A DNA stretch of 64,000 nt from Avena insularis. Its lineage: Eukaryota; Streptophyta; Magnoliopsida; Poales; Poaceae. Below are positions 10,550-23,563 of this stretch, in pieces. The position numbers and the translations under genes are program-made. Below the pieces are notes generated by a model that was not told the origin of the DNA, did not search any database, and was given only the letters and a program-made list of their open reading frames with translations. The stretch spans positions 188,328,257-188,392,256 of the forward strand of contig CM042685.1 of NCBI GenBank assembly GCA_023614405.1. Reading direction: 5' to 3'. The first letter of the stretch is position 1. Every line of letters starts with the position of its first letter.

Positions 10550-11995
10550 CCGACAATATTTGCATGGTCTTTTAGCATTAACGTCAGCTTGACGGTGTGA
10601 CACTCGTCTAGATTGCACCGTTAAAAGCACTTTTGCATGAAGGAGGCACCACCCCATGCAAAACGACCTCTTCATCGATGAGGGGTAGGTTCATCAACGT
10701 CGATTACTCCAAAATCTACGACTTTGTCGGCCTCTGGTCTTTACTCCACGACATAGAATTTGTCAATAAAGTTAAAAATCTCTTTAAAATGGAGCCGCTC
10801 CCGGTGGAGAGTACCCGACACAGTCGGTGTATCATGTTCTATTTTGTCGGTTTGGATGCCGCTTTTTAACTCTGCACCTAGGATGCGATGTATGTTTATT
10901 GGTTGGGAAGCGCCCTAGATGATCGGGCTCTCACCTTCGACTAGCTTTCCCTTTGTGGATGGCGTCATGTAGAATCTTGTCGTCTCTAGAACAAAGAGTT
11001 TGTGGCCAATGAGCATCATAGTCGAGAGCGGGTTTTCACAAATATCCGACAAAATTTGCATGGTCTTTTAGCATTAACGTTAGCTTGACGTTCACCGCTA
11101 AAAGCACTTTTGCATGAAGGAGGCACCGAACCATGCAAAACGACCTCTTCGGCGATGCGGGGTAGGTTCATCAACATCGATTACTCCGAAATCTATGACT
11201 TTGTCGGCCTCTGGTCTTTACTCCATGACATAGAATCTGTCAATAAAGTTGAAAATCTCTTTAAAGTGGAGCTCCTGAGTGGATCTCCTGGTGGAGAGTC
11301 CACTCGGCACAGTCAATGTATCACGTTCTATTTTGTCGGTTCGGATGCCGCTTTTTAACTCTATATCCTAGGACGCAATGTATGTTTATTGGTTGGGAAG
11401 CGCCCTGGATGGTCGGGCTCTCACCTTCGACTAACTTTCCCCTTGTGGATGGCATCACGTAGAATCTTGTCGTCTCTGGAACAAAGAGTTTGTGGCCAAT
11501 GAGCATCATAGTCGAGAGCAGGTTTTCACAAATATCTGACAAAATTTGCATGGTATGTTAGCATTAATGTTAGCTTGATGTTCACCATTAATAGCACTTC
11601 TGCATGAAGGAGGCTCTGACCCATGCAAAACGACCTCTTCAGTGATGCGGGGTAGGTTCATCAACATCGATTACTCCAAAATCTACGATTTTGTCGGCCT
11701 CTGGTCTTTACTCCACGACATAGAATTTGTCAATAAAGTTGAAAATCTCTTTAAAGTGGAGCTCCCGGTGGAGAGTGCTCGGCACAGTTAGTGTATCACG
11801 TTCTATTTTGTCGGTTTGGATGACGCTTTTTAACTCTACATTCTAGGACGCAATGTATGTTTATTGGTTGGGAAGCGCCCTGGATGGTCAGGCCCTCACC
11901 TTCGACTAGCTTTCCCTTTGTGGAAGGCGTCATGTAGAATCTCGTCACCTCTGGAAGAAAGAGTTTGTGGCCAATGAGCATCATAGTCGAGAGCA
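10550..11995. repeat. Three tandem copies of a ~490-bp unit
   Basis: Units start at 10550, 11046 and 11536 (periods 496 and 490) with CCGACAAAATTTGCATGG or a close variant; the third breaks off near 11995. Each contains the same landmarks in order, such as TTTTGCATGAAGGAGGC, GACTTTGTCGGCCTCTGG and GAGCATCATAGTCGAGAGC. Units 1 and 2 each have a plus-strand frame of about 80 codons (10633-10869, 11110-11358). Frames on the minus strand (11321-11551, 11796-12086) are also similar between units. The peptides match no family I know. A short satellite-like array is the safest description. Confidence 0.8.
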
Positions 11996-12441
11996 AATGG
12001 TGTACATGGAATTGTTGATTCTTGTAAATCTCTATTTGTTTTGTTGCTCCTAAAACTCTTCTTATAGGGTTGGTGGAGTTTCTCATCTAGCTCATGGGAA
12101 AGTTCGTGGAGTAACTTTTAGTATCATATATATTCGTGTGCTTTGCAATGCCGGTGGGAGGGAAACAAGATTATTTTATGGGGAAGCCACGTGTCGGTGA
12201 TAGGGATGGCCTAATTGGTACAGAAAAGACATCGAGTCAACAATCTCACCACTCATCAAGAGTAAATATGTAACATGTTTTCTTGTTTCCATCTTGCGCA
12301 TAAATGCACTAGTTTCTCATTTTTGAGCATCCACCCAGTTCATGTATGTTAAAGTATATAGAGCTCAGACGGACCCAGTTCGTGGTGCACCTCATGAGCT
12401 TATGTAGCTCTACTACTAGTTTGAATGGACATATCAAATCA
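11996..12441. other. Unique sequence between the tandem array and the copia pol remnant
   Basis: The third repeat unit ends at about 11995 and about 445 bases of unclassified sequence follow. No gene, tRNA or recognised repeat is seen. Confidence 0.4.
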
Positions 12442-12474
12442 GTGAGAGGTGCAGTATACCGTGCAACAACATTG

Positions 12475-15051
12475 TACCCCTCAACAAAATGGTGTAGCTG
12501 AGAGGAAGAACCGGACACTAATGTATATGGCAAGGTCCATGTTAGAGAAGTTTAAGTCTCCATACAAATTTTGGTCTGAAGCAATATCCACTGCATGCCA
12601 TGCATCAAACCAGCTCTACCTCCACAAAGAATTGATCAAGACTCCATATGAAATACTTACCGGTAACAAGCCCAACGTTTCATACTTCTGGGTGTTTGGT
12701 TGTAAGTGTTTCTATCTCATAAAAGGTGTTCGTTTTTCCAAATTTGATTCCAAAGCTTTATAGGGTATTTTTGTTGGCTATGTTCTTGAATCCCACACTT
12801 ATAGAATCTATGATAAACTCTCTGGGGTTGTCATAGAATCTTGTAGTGTGGTTTTCGAAGAATATGATGGTCCTCAAGCGGGGTGTGTTGATGTTTGTGA
12901 TGTACATGATGAAATACTTCAAGATGCCATAAGAAGAACGGGTACGGGATTCATCTACCCCGTTGAGGAACCCCTTGTGGTGGATCAAGAAGAACTATGA
13001 TCTACTCAAGTGGAGCTCTCATCTTCACAATGTCAACAAGATCCTATTATTGAAACAAATGATGACCCAAGCCAAAGACAAGATGAGAACCCTCACCAAG
13101 TTGATCAAGCAGGAAGATCTAGGGAGGATGATCCGGTCTCTCCATTGACCGGATTGTCTAGTCATGCACAGTCAGTTGCTCAAGGAAGATTTATTCATTC
13201 ATCAACAAGATCATCTCAACTCCTTGCTAGTTCTATGCCCGATCAAGATCAAGGTCAACCTATGTCTCATGATGTTGAGAATGAACCCATTGATGATCAT
13301 GGTCAAGTTGATGGTCAAGACGAGGACCAAAATGATGAAGAGATCCCCACAAGAAGCAACAAGGAGATTGAAAGTCGTCGCAAATCTAGAGTGGATAGAA
13401 TGTTGGAAATAAGAGAACACACTCTTGAAAATGTTCATGGTGATCTAAGGAGTGGAATATCCACTCAAGCTCAATTGAAGCATTTTGGTGAGCATCAAGC
13501 CCATATATCCATGGTGGAACCCAAGAAAGTGTGGGAATCTCTTGAAGGTTCGAATTGGTTGGAAACCATGCATAAAGAGCTCAACAACTTTGAGAGAAAA
13601 AAGTTTGGAAGTTAGTAGAAAATCCCAAAGATTGTCACAATGTTATTGGCACTAAATGGATATTCAAGAACAAGCAAGATGAACATGGAATTCTTGTGAG
13701 GAACAAGGCAAGATTGGTAGCTCAAGGGTTCTCTCAAATTGAAGGCATTGATTATGGAGAGACATATGCTCCCATGGATCGCCTTGAGTACATCCGTATC
13801 CTTCTTGCATATGCGGCACATCATAACTTTAAATTGCAACAAATGGATGTGGAAAGTGATTTTTCTAAATGGTCCATTGCATGAGTTAGTCTATGTAACC
13901 CTCGGGGTTCGAGGATCCCAACTTCCCAAACCATGTTTACAAGATTGATAAGGCTCTCTATGGGCTTAAACAAGCTCCACGCATGTGGTATGAGCACCTT
14001 AGAGAGTTGTTGTTAGATCTTGGGTTTGAGGTTGGGAAAATTGATCCCACTCTTTTTACTGAGAAGGTTAATGGGGAGCTTTTCATATGCCAAATATATG
14101 TTGATGATATTATATTTGGCTCATCTAACAAACCTTTTAATGATGAATTCTCAAAGCTTATGACTAATAGGTTCAGGATGTCTATGATGGGTGAGTTGAG
14201 GGTATTCCTTGGTTTTGAGATCAAGCAAGTAAGAGGAGGAACTTTCTTCAATCAAGCCAAGTATACTTAAGACATGCTCAAGAGGTTCAACATGAAAGAT
14301 CTAAATGGAGCTCCTACTCCAGTGGCTACCAAGACTCAACTTGAACTAAATCCAAATGGCAAAGATGTGGTTCAAAAGGTATACCGGTCTATGATTGGTT
14401 CTTTGCTTTAATTTTATGCATCTAGACCCGATATTGTGTTAAGTGTAGGAGTGTGTGCAAGATATCAAGCGGATCCTAAAAAAGCCACTTGATTGCGGTC
14501 AAAAGAATCTTTCGATATATGGTTCATACCCCAAACTATGGTGTGTGGTACCCTAGGAGCTCAACATTCTCTCTTTGTGGGTACACTGATTCGGATTGGG
14601 CTAGTGACAAGGATGATAGGAAATCAACCTCCGAGGCTTGCCAATTCCTTGGTAGGTCCTTGGTGTGTTGGTATTCTAAGAAGCAAAATTGTATATCTCT
14701 CTCCACCACCGAAGCCGAATATGTGGCAGCTGCTAGTGCATGCACTCAATTGTTATGGATGAGGCAAACTTTAAAGGAATATGTTGTCCATTGTGACAAA
14801 GTGCCTATATTTTATGTGACAATGAAAGTTCTATCAAGATTTCCTATAACCTGGTGGATCATACAAGGACAAAGAATATTGAGATTAGTCATCATTTCAT
14901 TAGAGATCATGTTGCCCGAGGAGATATTGAGCTATCTTATATATCAAACAAAGACCAACTTGCCTATATAGTCACGAAGCCACTTGATGAAGCAAGGTTT
15001 TTCTATTTGAGGAATGTGCTAGATATCATAGATTCAAGGAGTTTGACTTGA
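12475..15051 (+). pseudogene. Copia polyprotein remnant: integrase C-part, reverse transcriptase, RNase H
   Basis: Coding pieces run in several frames. The integrase core tail is QQNGVAERKNRTL (about 12478-12520). Next come FGCKCFYLIKG and IFVGY, then a hydrophilic linker to about 13550, and RT with GTKWIFKNK, NKARLVAQGFSQ, ALYGLKQAPR and the catalytic YVDDIIFGS (YVDD codons 14097-14108). RNase H follows with GYTDSDWASD, STTEAEYVAAASA and HHFIRDHVARGDIEL, ending at a stop at 15051. Stops (for example at 12761-12763 and after QEEL near 12998) and frameshifts near 13615, 13870 and 14470 make it non-functional. The product would have copied and integrated the element's own cDNA. Confidence 0.85.
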
Positions 15052-16141
15052 TCATCTTGCATACACACCTATAACTTGATCGTTGTTTAGTTTAGGTGCA
15101 GGCATGGAGATAGGGGAGTGCAGTCCTAATCTATTGGGCTATCCCTCCCCCCATAATGCCAACATTAAGAAAATCAATTCTCTTAATATCATTTTGTGAT
15201 ATGTGAGCTCAATTGATGAGTAGTGGCTATGAACCCAAGGATAATTCTTTGCAGTGTCATGCTTCACGCTCTTACATGGTGGCCTCGGCCACCGCCCTCT
15301 TTATTGTGAAGAGTTGGTTCTAGGTTTGATCTCATCGGAGTTTTATTGAACATTTATTTGGACTTTTCTGTTTCATAGCTCTCCCCAATTTTCTTTCTCA
15401 AATCCCAGGCATATTCTCATCCTAAAACATGCTCATATAGCCACACATTTGTCCATCAATTTTTTCCTGGCATTTCTTGTCATAAGGGACGGACTGTTCG
15501 CTCTGTACACACTGGAATGTCCGGCTGGCCCAAACACTCCATTTGGTACACCTAGGACTATCTGGCTGGGTCAGACAATCCGGTGTATACCACCCGGACA
15601 CTCCAGACCGAGAAGTATCAAACTCGGGTAAAGGGGGCCAGGGAGAGTGGACGGTTTAGTTCTCCTTCTCTCCCCCGACTCCCCCTTCCTCCCAAACTGC
15701 TTCCACGACCAAGAAACATCACCGGGAGGGCTTCCCCATCTTGGATCCATCCGTTGCCACCGGCCAACTCCTCCCCTCTGCTGCTGGAACCCCTTCCCCT
15801 CTGGTGGAGATCACCATGGATGCTGGTAAATTTCACCTATCATTCTCTTTCTCTAGGCATGCGCTAGATGAGTTTTTGATGGTTTTTCTTGCTAGAATCC
15901 ATGAAACTATCCTCCATGAGTGAAATGTACACCCTAGAAGTACTCTTAGAAATTTCGATCTGTTCCGATTGATCTTCCCCGCACTACCCTAGGAAACACC
16001 ATGGCTCTCGACGGAGTCTCCGGCATGTCTGTGCCGGACATTCTGGTCCAGCCGGAATATCCGATGTGTATGCACCGGAATGTCCTGCCCGGGCAGGGTC
16101 TCTAGGGTGTTTTCCCCAGATTTTCCGACGAAATACAATCT
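15052..16141 (+). other. Non-coding spacer of the SIRE-like element with CCGGA-type motifs
   Basis: There is no coding frame of note. The interval contains repeated short motifs such as CCGGACACTCC, CCGGAATGTCC and CCGGACATTC at 15510-15620 and 16015-16100. The same motif family recurs in the 3' LTR at 30660-30920, which supports assignment to one element. Confidence 0.55.
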
Positions 16142-16874
16142 ATGCAGCTTAGTATTCCTTTGATTGCTGCTATCATGTTGGTATCTCTTGGAAAAATGTG
16201 CTTACTCCCTATGCTATCTCCCTCCTATGTTTTCATAGGTGGTTCTCGTCCTTGCCGGTCCCGGTCTAGTCAGAAGCCTTGTCCTCACAAGTTTCGATAT
16301 GATGATGAGCGAGATATTCATGTGGATCCTTCTATGGTTAGACAGTCAACACGAGAGCATGCTGCAGCAAAGCAAAAGAAGATTATAAAACTGAAAAGGA
16401 GTGAATCCAAGCGGATGAAGTTTGAAACCTTGACCACCTTGGCTGATTTAGGCACTGAAGAATTTGTGGATATGAGAATCCAGCCATTCTATACTCTTCC
16501 CTGCACCTCTCCTGATGATCGCTTCTGGAGGAATGAATAATTCCTTCTATATTCCGAGGTGTTCTGTGGGTTCAGGACTCCAATGTGTCCCATGCAATGG
16601 TTGGATCTTGAGAATATGCGTTCTTATGACTACTTCCAGGATGCTCTTTGGGTGACCGAGAAGATGGGGCTGCACACTATCTTTCAAGAAAAAAAATATT
16701 ATGACATTGAGTTGGTTCAACAGTTCTATGCCATGGTTGTCTTTGGTGATACTGTGGATATTTCTCGTGAGTGGATGTCTGGCACTAAAAGGTGTCGTTT
16801 CAACATGGTGCAGTTTGCAAGCATTCTTGGCTTGCCCTTCAACCCCAATGGTCCTAGTGGTACTAGTATGCATG
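16142..16874 (+). pseudogene. Third ORF of the SIRE-like element, first part
   Basis: Two plus frames, separated by a stop at 16538-16540 (after FWRNE), encode one decayed protein. It has a basic stretch with KQKKIIKLKRSESKRMK, then FVDMRIQPFYTL, a WLDLENMRSYDYF segment and QFYAMVVFGD..SREWMSG..FNMVQFASILGLPF. The last part resembles the 'putative plant transposon protein' domain found in many grass retroelements. The first 30 residues are hydrophobic, but whether they are real coding sequence is unclear. The ORF is broken at 16874 by the Angela-like element and continues at 29082. Confidence 0.6.
16870..16874. repeat. Target-site duplication, left copy (GCATG)
   Basis: GCATG directly precedes the LTR start TGTTGG at 16875 and recurs at 29077-29081 directly after the 3' LTR. 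Five bases is the usual copia duplication length. Confidence 0.92.
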
Positions 16875-18770
16875 TGTTGGAGATATGCCCAAGAGGCAAT
16901 AATAAAGTGGTTATTATCATATCTTCATCTTATGATAAATGTTTACTTGCCATGCTATAATTGTATTAATAGGAAACATTAATACTTTTGTGATTTGTAA
17001 ACATAAAAGAGTCCCTAGTAAAGCCTCTTGTTGAACTAGCTTGTTGGTTAATATATGATCATGGTTTCCGGATCATGAACATTCAGATGTTATTAACAAC
17101 AAGATCATATCATTAGGAGAATGGTGTTATGGACATACTCCTATAGTTAAGTGTAGCATAAAGATCAAGCATTTAATATAGTTCATTTGCTATAAGCTTT
17201 CTGATACATAGTAACCTAATTCCTTCGGCCATGAGATCATGCTAATTACCATCACCGGAAGGATGCTTTGATGACATCAAACACCACACCGTAACTGGGT
17301 GGCTATAAAGGTGGCATTGAGTGTTCGGAAAGTATGTGTTGAGGCACATGGATCAAGAGTGGGATTTGTCCATCCATATGACGGATAGATATACTCTGGG
17401 CCATCTCAGTTTAATGTCATCCAATTAGCTTGCAAGCATGTGACTGGCTCACAAGGGATCACATATCACGGGAACGAGAAAAGAGTACTTATAGGTAACG
17501 AGGTTGAACTAGGTATGCAGAGATACCGACGATTAAACCTAGGATAAGTAAAATATCGTGAGACAAAGGGAAATTGGTATCGTATGTAAGTGGTTCATTC
17601 GATTGCAAAGTAATCATAGAAATATGTGGGAGCCATATGAATTTCAAGATTCCTCTATTGGTTATTGATCGGAGAAGTGTCTTGGTCATGTCCGCGTAAT
17701 TCACGAACTGTAGGGAGACACACTTAAGGATTTGATGTTGTTTAGTAGATATGGAAAGTAAGTAGGGATACCGAATGTTGTTCAGAGTCTCGGATGGGAT
17801 CCGGGATATCATGAGGAGATCCGGAATGGTCCGGAGAATAAGGTTCATATAAGGAAAGTCCAATTCCGGAGTTCGGGAATGATTTCGATGTTTTCATCGG
17901 AGAGGTTCTAGAAGGGTCTAGAAGGTTCACCGGACCGGAAGGGGAATGGTTCATGAATGTGTCATGGTTAAGTGGAATGATTGGATCATGTCCTAGGTCA
18001 CTTGGTCGGGCATTTGCGAGAGAGAAATAAAGCTCTAAATTGAAAGTCAAAAGGGAGGTTTGAAAAGTCAAACTCAAACAATAGTTTCCTAGTGGAAGAA
18101 GGAAAGAGTCCTTCCTTCTCTCCAACTTGGGTTTGGGGAAGGATTCAAACTCCCCTCTCCCAAGCTGCCCTCCCTTCATAAATAGAGGGGAGGGGCTGCT
18201 CCAAATCACCACAACCAGCCCTCCCCACCTCCAAGCCGCGCCACCGCTACCGCTTGCCATCGCCGCTGCCGCCGTGCCACCGCCTTGCGCCGCCGTCGGT
18301 CTGTCGCCATCGCCCTAGCCACCGCTGACTCCACCTCCTCCTCTCCGGCGTTCTAAACCTAGATCTCCGGAAACCCTAAATCCACTATAACCTGCTCCGG
18401 CTTAGGCAAAGCCCTGCAGGATTTTTCCTCTACTTCCGACACCACGTCGTCGTGCTGCCAGAATCGCGAGGGAAGAACTACAACCTCCGTTGCCTGCTGG
18501 AACAAGGGAGAGGAAGATCTTCATTGAGTACCGAACGTGTGACCGACTGCGGAAGCGCTGCCAGAACGTAGCGCCAGAAGGATCGTCTACGCGATCTTGA
18601 GATCGGCAAGTGTACGACTACATCACCCACGAGAGCTCTTATTAACCGCTTTGGAATCTTCAAGGGTGAGTACTCTAATCGACTCATTTCTACAATCTAG
18701 TAGATAGATCTTGGCTTGTTTGTGTGCGTGCGGTAGAAATTTTTTGTTTTCCATGCTACGAACCCCTAAA
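16875..18770 (+). repeat. 5' LTR of the Angela-like element
   Basis: Starts TGTTGGAGATATGCCC and ends ..AACCCCTAAA, where the final CA has mutated to AA (the 3' LTR keeps CTACA). A TATA-like TCATAAATAG lies at 18177-18186, before a C-rich leader. It is 58 bp longer than the 3' LTR, mainly because of extra CCGCC-type repeats near 18235-18320. Confidence 0.9.
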
Positions 18771-18771
18771 G

Positions 18772-18785
18772 TGGTATCAGAGTCG
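18772..18785 (+). promoter_or_regulatory. Primer-binding site of the Angela-like element
   Basis: TGGTATCAGAGTCG follows the 5' LTR after one base. TGGTATCAGAG is the standard plant copia primer site, complementary to the 3' end of initiator methionine tRNA. Confidence 0.85.
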
Positions 18786-20157
18786 TGTCTATATGTAGAT
18801 ATGTTGCACGAGTAGAACACAATGGTAATTGTGAGCATTGATGCTTTTGTTATCGATTGCTTCTTGTGTACATCTTGCGGGATGGTGGGATGAAGCGACC
18901 CGGGCTAACCTTACATGACATCGTTCATGAGATTTGCTCCACGCTTGACATGCAACTTGTATTGCATAAGTGGCTTTGTGGGTGCCTGTTTCTCCCAACA
19001 TAGTGAAGATTCAATTTACAACGGGTGATTTACAATACTAGTATCAACGTTGTGGTTCTTGTTCGTAAGTTAGACGACACTTATTGAAAACCCCAAACCA
19101 CGTAAAACATGCAAAGAAAATTAGAGGCGTCTAACTTCGTTTCGCAGGGGTGTGCTGTGATGTGGTATGGCCATGATTGTGATTATATATAATGTATGCA
19201 ATGATCCTTATTGTAAGTCGGAAACCGGCAGGAGCCATATGGTTGTCTTTTAATTTCGTCTAGACCTGCGTGTCTATTATTCAAAGTAGTTGTAATAGTT
19301 GATGCTGGTGGACGACAACCATGGAGCGGCGCCATTGACCTTGACGCCACGCTGGTGATGATGGCGATCATGTTCGTGCTTGAAGATGGAGATCGGAAGC
19401 ACAAGAAAAAAGGCCATAACATATCACATATTTTGAATTGCATGTGATGTTAATCCTTTTATGCATCTTGTATTGCTTAGTTCGCGACGGTAGCATTATA
19501 AGATGATCCCTCTCACAAAATATCAAGTTATAGAGTGTTCGTCCTTAGTAGGCACCATTACCAAAGCTCGTTGTTTCGAAGCACCACGTGATGATCGGGT
19601 GTGTTAGATTCTGCGAGTGTATATAATGGAGCAAGCCAGATTTGCTCATGCAGAAGCTAAGGTTTGATCTTGATGAGCCTAGCATGTACATACATGGTCT
19701 CGGAACACAGAATACCGAAAGGTAAAGCATGAGTCATATAGATGATATGTTGAACATGATGATTGTTCTCCTTTGAAACTATATCATGTCACGTGATGAT
19801 CGGACTTGGTGTAGTGAATTTGGTTCATGTGATCACTAAAACAATGTGAGGGATATTGTTTTGAGTGGGAGTTCAATAGCAATATGATTAAAAATTAAAC
19901 ACTATTTATCATAAATTAAATCAAAGTGAATTTGAATAGTTGTTATAGTCATTGGCATCCGTTTACCACCCTACGCTTAGTTATAATTGAGATAATAGAA
20001 CTATAAAATTTTGGTTAGTTACTTTACAAACTGGTATCGTATTGTTTTAAAGTGTTAATCTAAAGTTTAAAACGTCCTACTGCAAACTTTCAATAAGTTT
20101 CGGTTACTCCATGAAGTTTAATAGTTGGTATTAAATCAAGAGTAACAATTCCAGTAT
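18786..20157 (+). other. Leader and start of the decayed gag region of the Angela-like element
   Basis: The leader resembles the long untranslated region of Angela/BARE elements, for example the ATGCACGAGTAGAACACA-like and GGATGAAGCGACCCGG blocks near 18800-18905. No intact gag frame remains, and the region is cut at 20157 by a Helitron. Confidence 0.6.
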
Positions 20158-20444
20158 TCTTTACTATTATTAAATGGGAGTTGGTAGCTCACTTTGGGTC
20201 AAACATTGGAAAGATCTTGACCGTAAAATCGCCTCGCTAGACATTAGAAGAATCGTGACCGTCCACTGCCTGCTGCCCACCGCATCCGTGCATGCCAAAT
20301 TACTTTGGTAATCAAGCGTATTTATTAGGTACCAGTAATTGTGGGATCGACACAATCATGGAATTTTAAAAAAGAACATGGAATACGGAGCCTAATAGTA
20401 GTATCTGGATCGAATCGCCGGCCGATCCGTGTTTATTTCTCTGC

Positions 20445-20700
20445 CAGGCCACGGCCACCCCCAAGATCGCCCACGCGGCTGCCGCTCGATGCGTCCGCAC
20501 CACTGCTTCTCTAGCCTGTCGCCCATGGTCCTCCGGTCAGGCACAAGCCTTCTGCTCCTCTTCCTTCAAGGAATTCTACCGCGCGCGGGACCAAATCCGG
20601 ATGTCGGCGGACAATGCAATCGAGCATGTGTGTGTTTGTTGGGCGACAACAGATGTTGCAATTTTAGTCTCGTGCGTTTGTGTTGTTGTCAGGCCAATTT
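20445..20700 (+). pseudogene. Possible captured gene fragment in the Helitron
   Basis: This GC-rich island stands out from the AT-rich Helitron body. One plus frame starting at 20445 is open for more than 80 codons and encodes a Ser/Ala/Arg-rich stretch followed by SFKEFYRARDQIRMSADNAI, which looks like real protein rather than chance. The parent gene is not recognised. Helitrons in grasses often carry such exon pieces. Confidence 0.35.
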
Positions 20701-21202
20701 ATTAAGTTGTGTTGATCTGCCAATGCTTCTCTTGTTCTGAACGGAAGTACAAGAAATATATGGTCATTTGATGTTTACAATTCGTTTCTTTGAAAATATC
20801 GTGACTTTAGGTGTCAGTTCATTCACGTTGTACTACCTACTACTCAAATGATCCACTAGGTGTGGATAAGAACAACAACAATCGAGCAGGCCCCTTATTT
20901 AGGTGGAATTGTGATCTATGGTTTGCATCGGAAGGATAAGATTAAAATACAACAATATTGAGTGTGGTTGTAAATTGCTTACATAATTCTTCCGTGCTCT
21001 TTTTGGAGAAATTTGTCACTTGAGCCTTTGAAATAGGAAATACGTGTATATTTCCAAAGTAATGTAAATACCACACAACATACTATCTGTTTCTTGCTCA
21101 TTTGCGCATTTAGATGTATCGATTTGTTGGCAGTTGTCATCTATTTTCCACATTTAGTTGAATATATATATTTCACATATATTTTTAAGACGAAAATAAG
21201 TA

Positions 21203-21324
21203 CTCCCTCCGCTTGAAATAAGTGACTTGTATTTGTCTAGATTCACATGTATCTAGCCGCATTTTAGTGTGTAGAAACATACGAATTTAAACAAACTCAA
21301 GTCACTTATTTCAGGACGGGTGAG
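21203..21324. mobile_element. Stowaway MITE inside the Helitron
   Basis: The 122-bp element starts CTCCCTCCGCTTGAAATAAG and ends with the inverted, slightly diverged counterpart ..CTTATTTCAGGACGGGTGAG. It is flanked by TA on both sides (21201-21202, 21325-21326). The terminus CTCCCTCC and TA duplication are typical of Stowaway/Mariner MITEs in grasses. Confidence 0.9.
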
Positions 21325-23563
21325 TATTCATAATGCTGTCCTGTTCCAATGATGTGAAGCCACTTGAACCTTTAAAATAGGAAATATGTGGTATATCTTT
21401 ATTTTCCGTGATATTTGTTTTCGTTTATCTAACCTATCTAGAAAACACTACATCTGGTAAATCGTCGTGTACTTACATTACTTTGGAGAGGCATGCCTCG
21501 TACATTAATAAGTTACATTTAGAGATGGAATTCGTTATGATTGTTTATTTCTATCATACATAAATGTGGGTCCGTTATTCTATGAACCACTATCTTGCTA
21601 GGCTTACATATTGGCAAAATAGAATGTCTACGAATTTATATCTCTTCATATTTATCATGTACCATAGTTGATGCATTTCAATTCAGATATAACAGTAATA
21701 GAGCATCACAATTTGTAGTCCATATCAGTGGACTATTATATCAGTGGACGAGTATTATGCTTGCATCACACTGCATGCACATGGCAGCACAACAAGCTCT
21801 GGCTTCAATAATGCCCTGCAAGGTGACGACTGTTAGCTAGCAACACAACTTCGGACGAGGAGTCACCATTTTGATAGCGGTGCTAAACGAAGTGCATATC
21901 CAAAGTCGAATAGAAGGTTTGTAAAAAACTTGTTTTGTATTCTCCACATATGCTATTTATCTTAAGATCGACGTTGGACTAGAAAATGTGATATATAGCA
22001 TTATAAGCTCGTCAGGCAGAGATCATATCCCCTTAGCACTTCTGATATGTAGCATTATAAGCTCGTCTGGCATGTTTGTGTACCACTTTGTTGAGTGTCA
22101 TGCTTGTGTCACGATGCTCACTTGTTCTTAACCCATTGAAATTTTCCTATTTTGTTTGTTAAGTTGTGATAAAATTTAACCGGTTATTGATGAAGCTTTG
22201 GTCCTATTATCACCCCGGTTCAAATATATGATACTTTAGAACTTCATATTTTCATACTAGATTGGAGTAGCAAATTAGGAAAGTTCTTCATTGAATTATA
22301 GATTCTAAGCTTTGTTCATGCGCACAGTTTGTGACAGGTTTTATCTATGAACATATTCTTTTATCAATGACGGAGTAAACGAAAAAATGTAGGTCTCTAA
22401 GGTTACTAAAGTATTCTTAAATTAAATGAAAAAATAAACTAAGTAGAAGTGTATAAGTATGATAATTTTTTAATCAATCTCTAAAGCCTTTATCTATTTT
22501 CTCGTTCTACAGGGTGGGTTCAGAAAGATGATGATATATAGTGGATCTTGGTGTTTGGCATGTTCCGGTGAGTATTCCATTTTTGGTTAACAATGATCCT
22601 CGTGGTCATAATTTGGCCAATAAAAACACCCATAGACATTCAACTATAGTTTCTTAGAGTTGTGTGCATGTTCAAAATTTATGTTCACTTGTGATTCAGA
22701 ATTAAACAGTTTTAAATAAAAGAATGCATATGTCCACTTTTTATTTCTTCTCTCAATTGGACAACTAGGGTAACCAATTTATGTTGCTGCCTTTATCTCT
22801 AGATAATTTTATTCCATAAGCGTATGGACACGCCGATTGCCAATCATGAAGAAGTTGATCATTGGCATTCAACGGATGCCATCATACATTGAGAAACAAA
22901 GTGTTAGCAAGGAGGCATACGTGCATGATCAAGTTCAGTCGATAGGGCATGGTTGTCTTATCGTCAATGTGATGACCACGTCTGATAGACAAACAGGTCC
23001 GTCCATGGACATGCTTGCTGCTGCGTGCAACAACTGACGCGAGTCAGCCATGGCAGAGTTTTGCGAAGGGCGTAATATTAAGGATGAACGTTGCATAGCA
23101 AAGATTCAACTTGTAAATCTTCTTTTCATCCGTGTAAATACGATCTTAGCTACATATTTGACTTGTCAAGCAAGATACATGACGATTGTATTTACAAATC
23201 TTCGCATGTGATTCAATTGACCTTAAATGGAATATTTCCATGACAAATGCTACACATTGTCTATATCTAGAGATAACATGAGTATTCTGCACAACATGTC
23301 GTTGTAGAGATATCTAACTATTTATGAAACTAACATTCTATTATTACTTATATGTATATCATCATTTGACGTTGTACCATGATTCTCTTTTTATTTTATC
23401 AACATGCGGTCTCTATTTTGCAAAAAAACATGTCTTGTCATGTACTTTCAAGATTATCGCGTATCCTATTATGGGTGGGTTTCACTGAATTATTAGAATA
23501 TAATTTGCATTACATTTACATGATTGGTGGGAGACAATATCGAGAGGAAAATAAACTTAAAGA

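Larger units (their letters stand above)
10480..12474. repeat. Block bounded by 33-bp direct repeats
   Basis: The 33-bp sequences at 10480-10512 and 12442-12474 match except at three positions; both contain CGTGCAACAACATTG. They bracket the tandem array. The right copy ends exactly where copia integrase coding sequence begins at 12475. The block may be an inserted element with terminal direct repeats or the product of a duplication at a deletion junction. Confidence 0.55.

Noticed and set aside
10550..11995. CRISPR-like or centromeric satellite array
   Set aside because: Units are ~490 bp with no spacers and only three copies; this is a plant nuclear tandem repeat of unknown type.
16142..16220. 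Signal peptide or membrane anchor of an env-like protein
   Set aside because: The hydrophobic start is ahead of the recognisable part of the third ORF and may be untranslated; the sequence does not support an envelope function.
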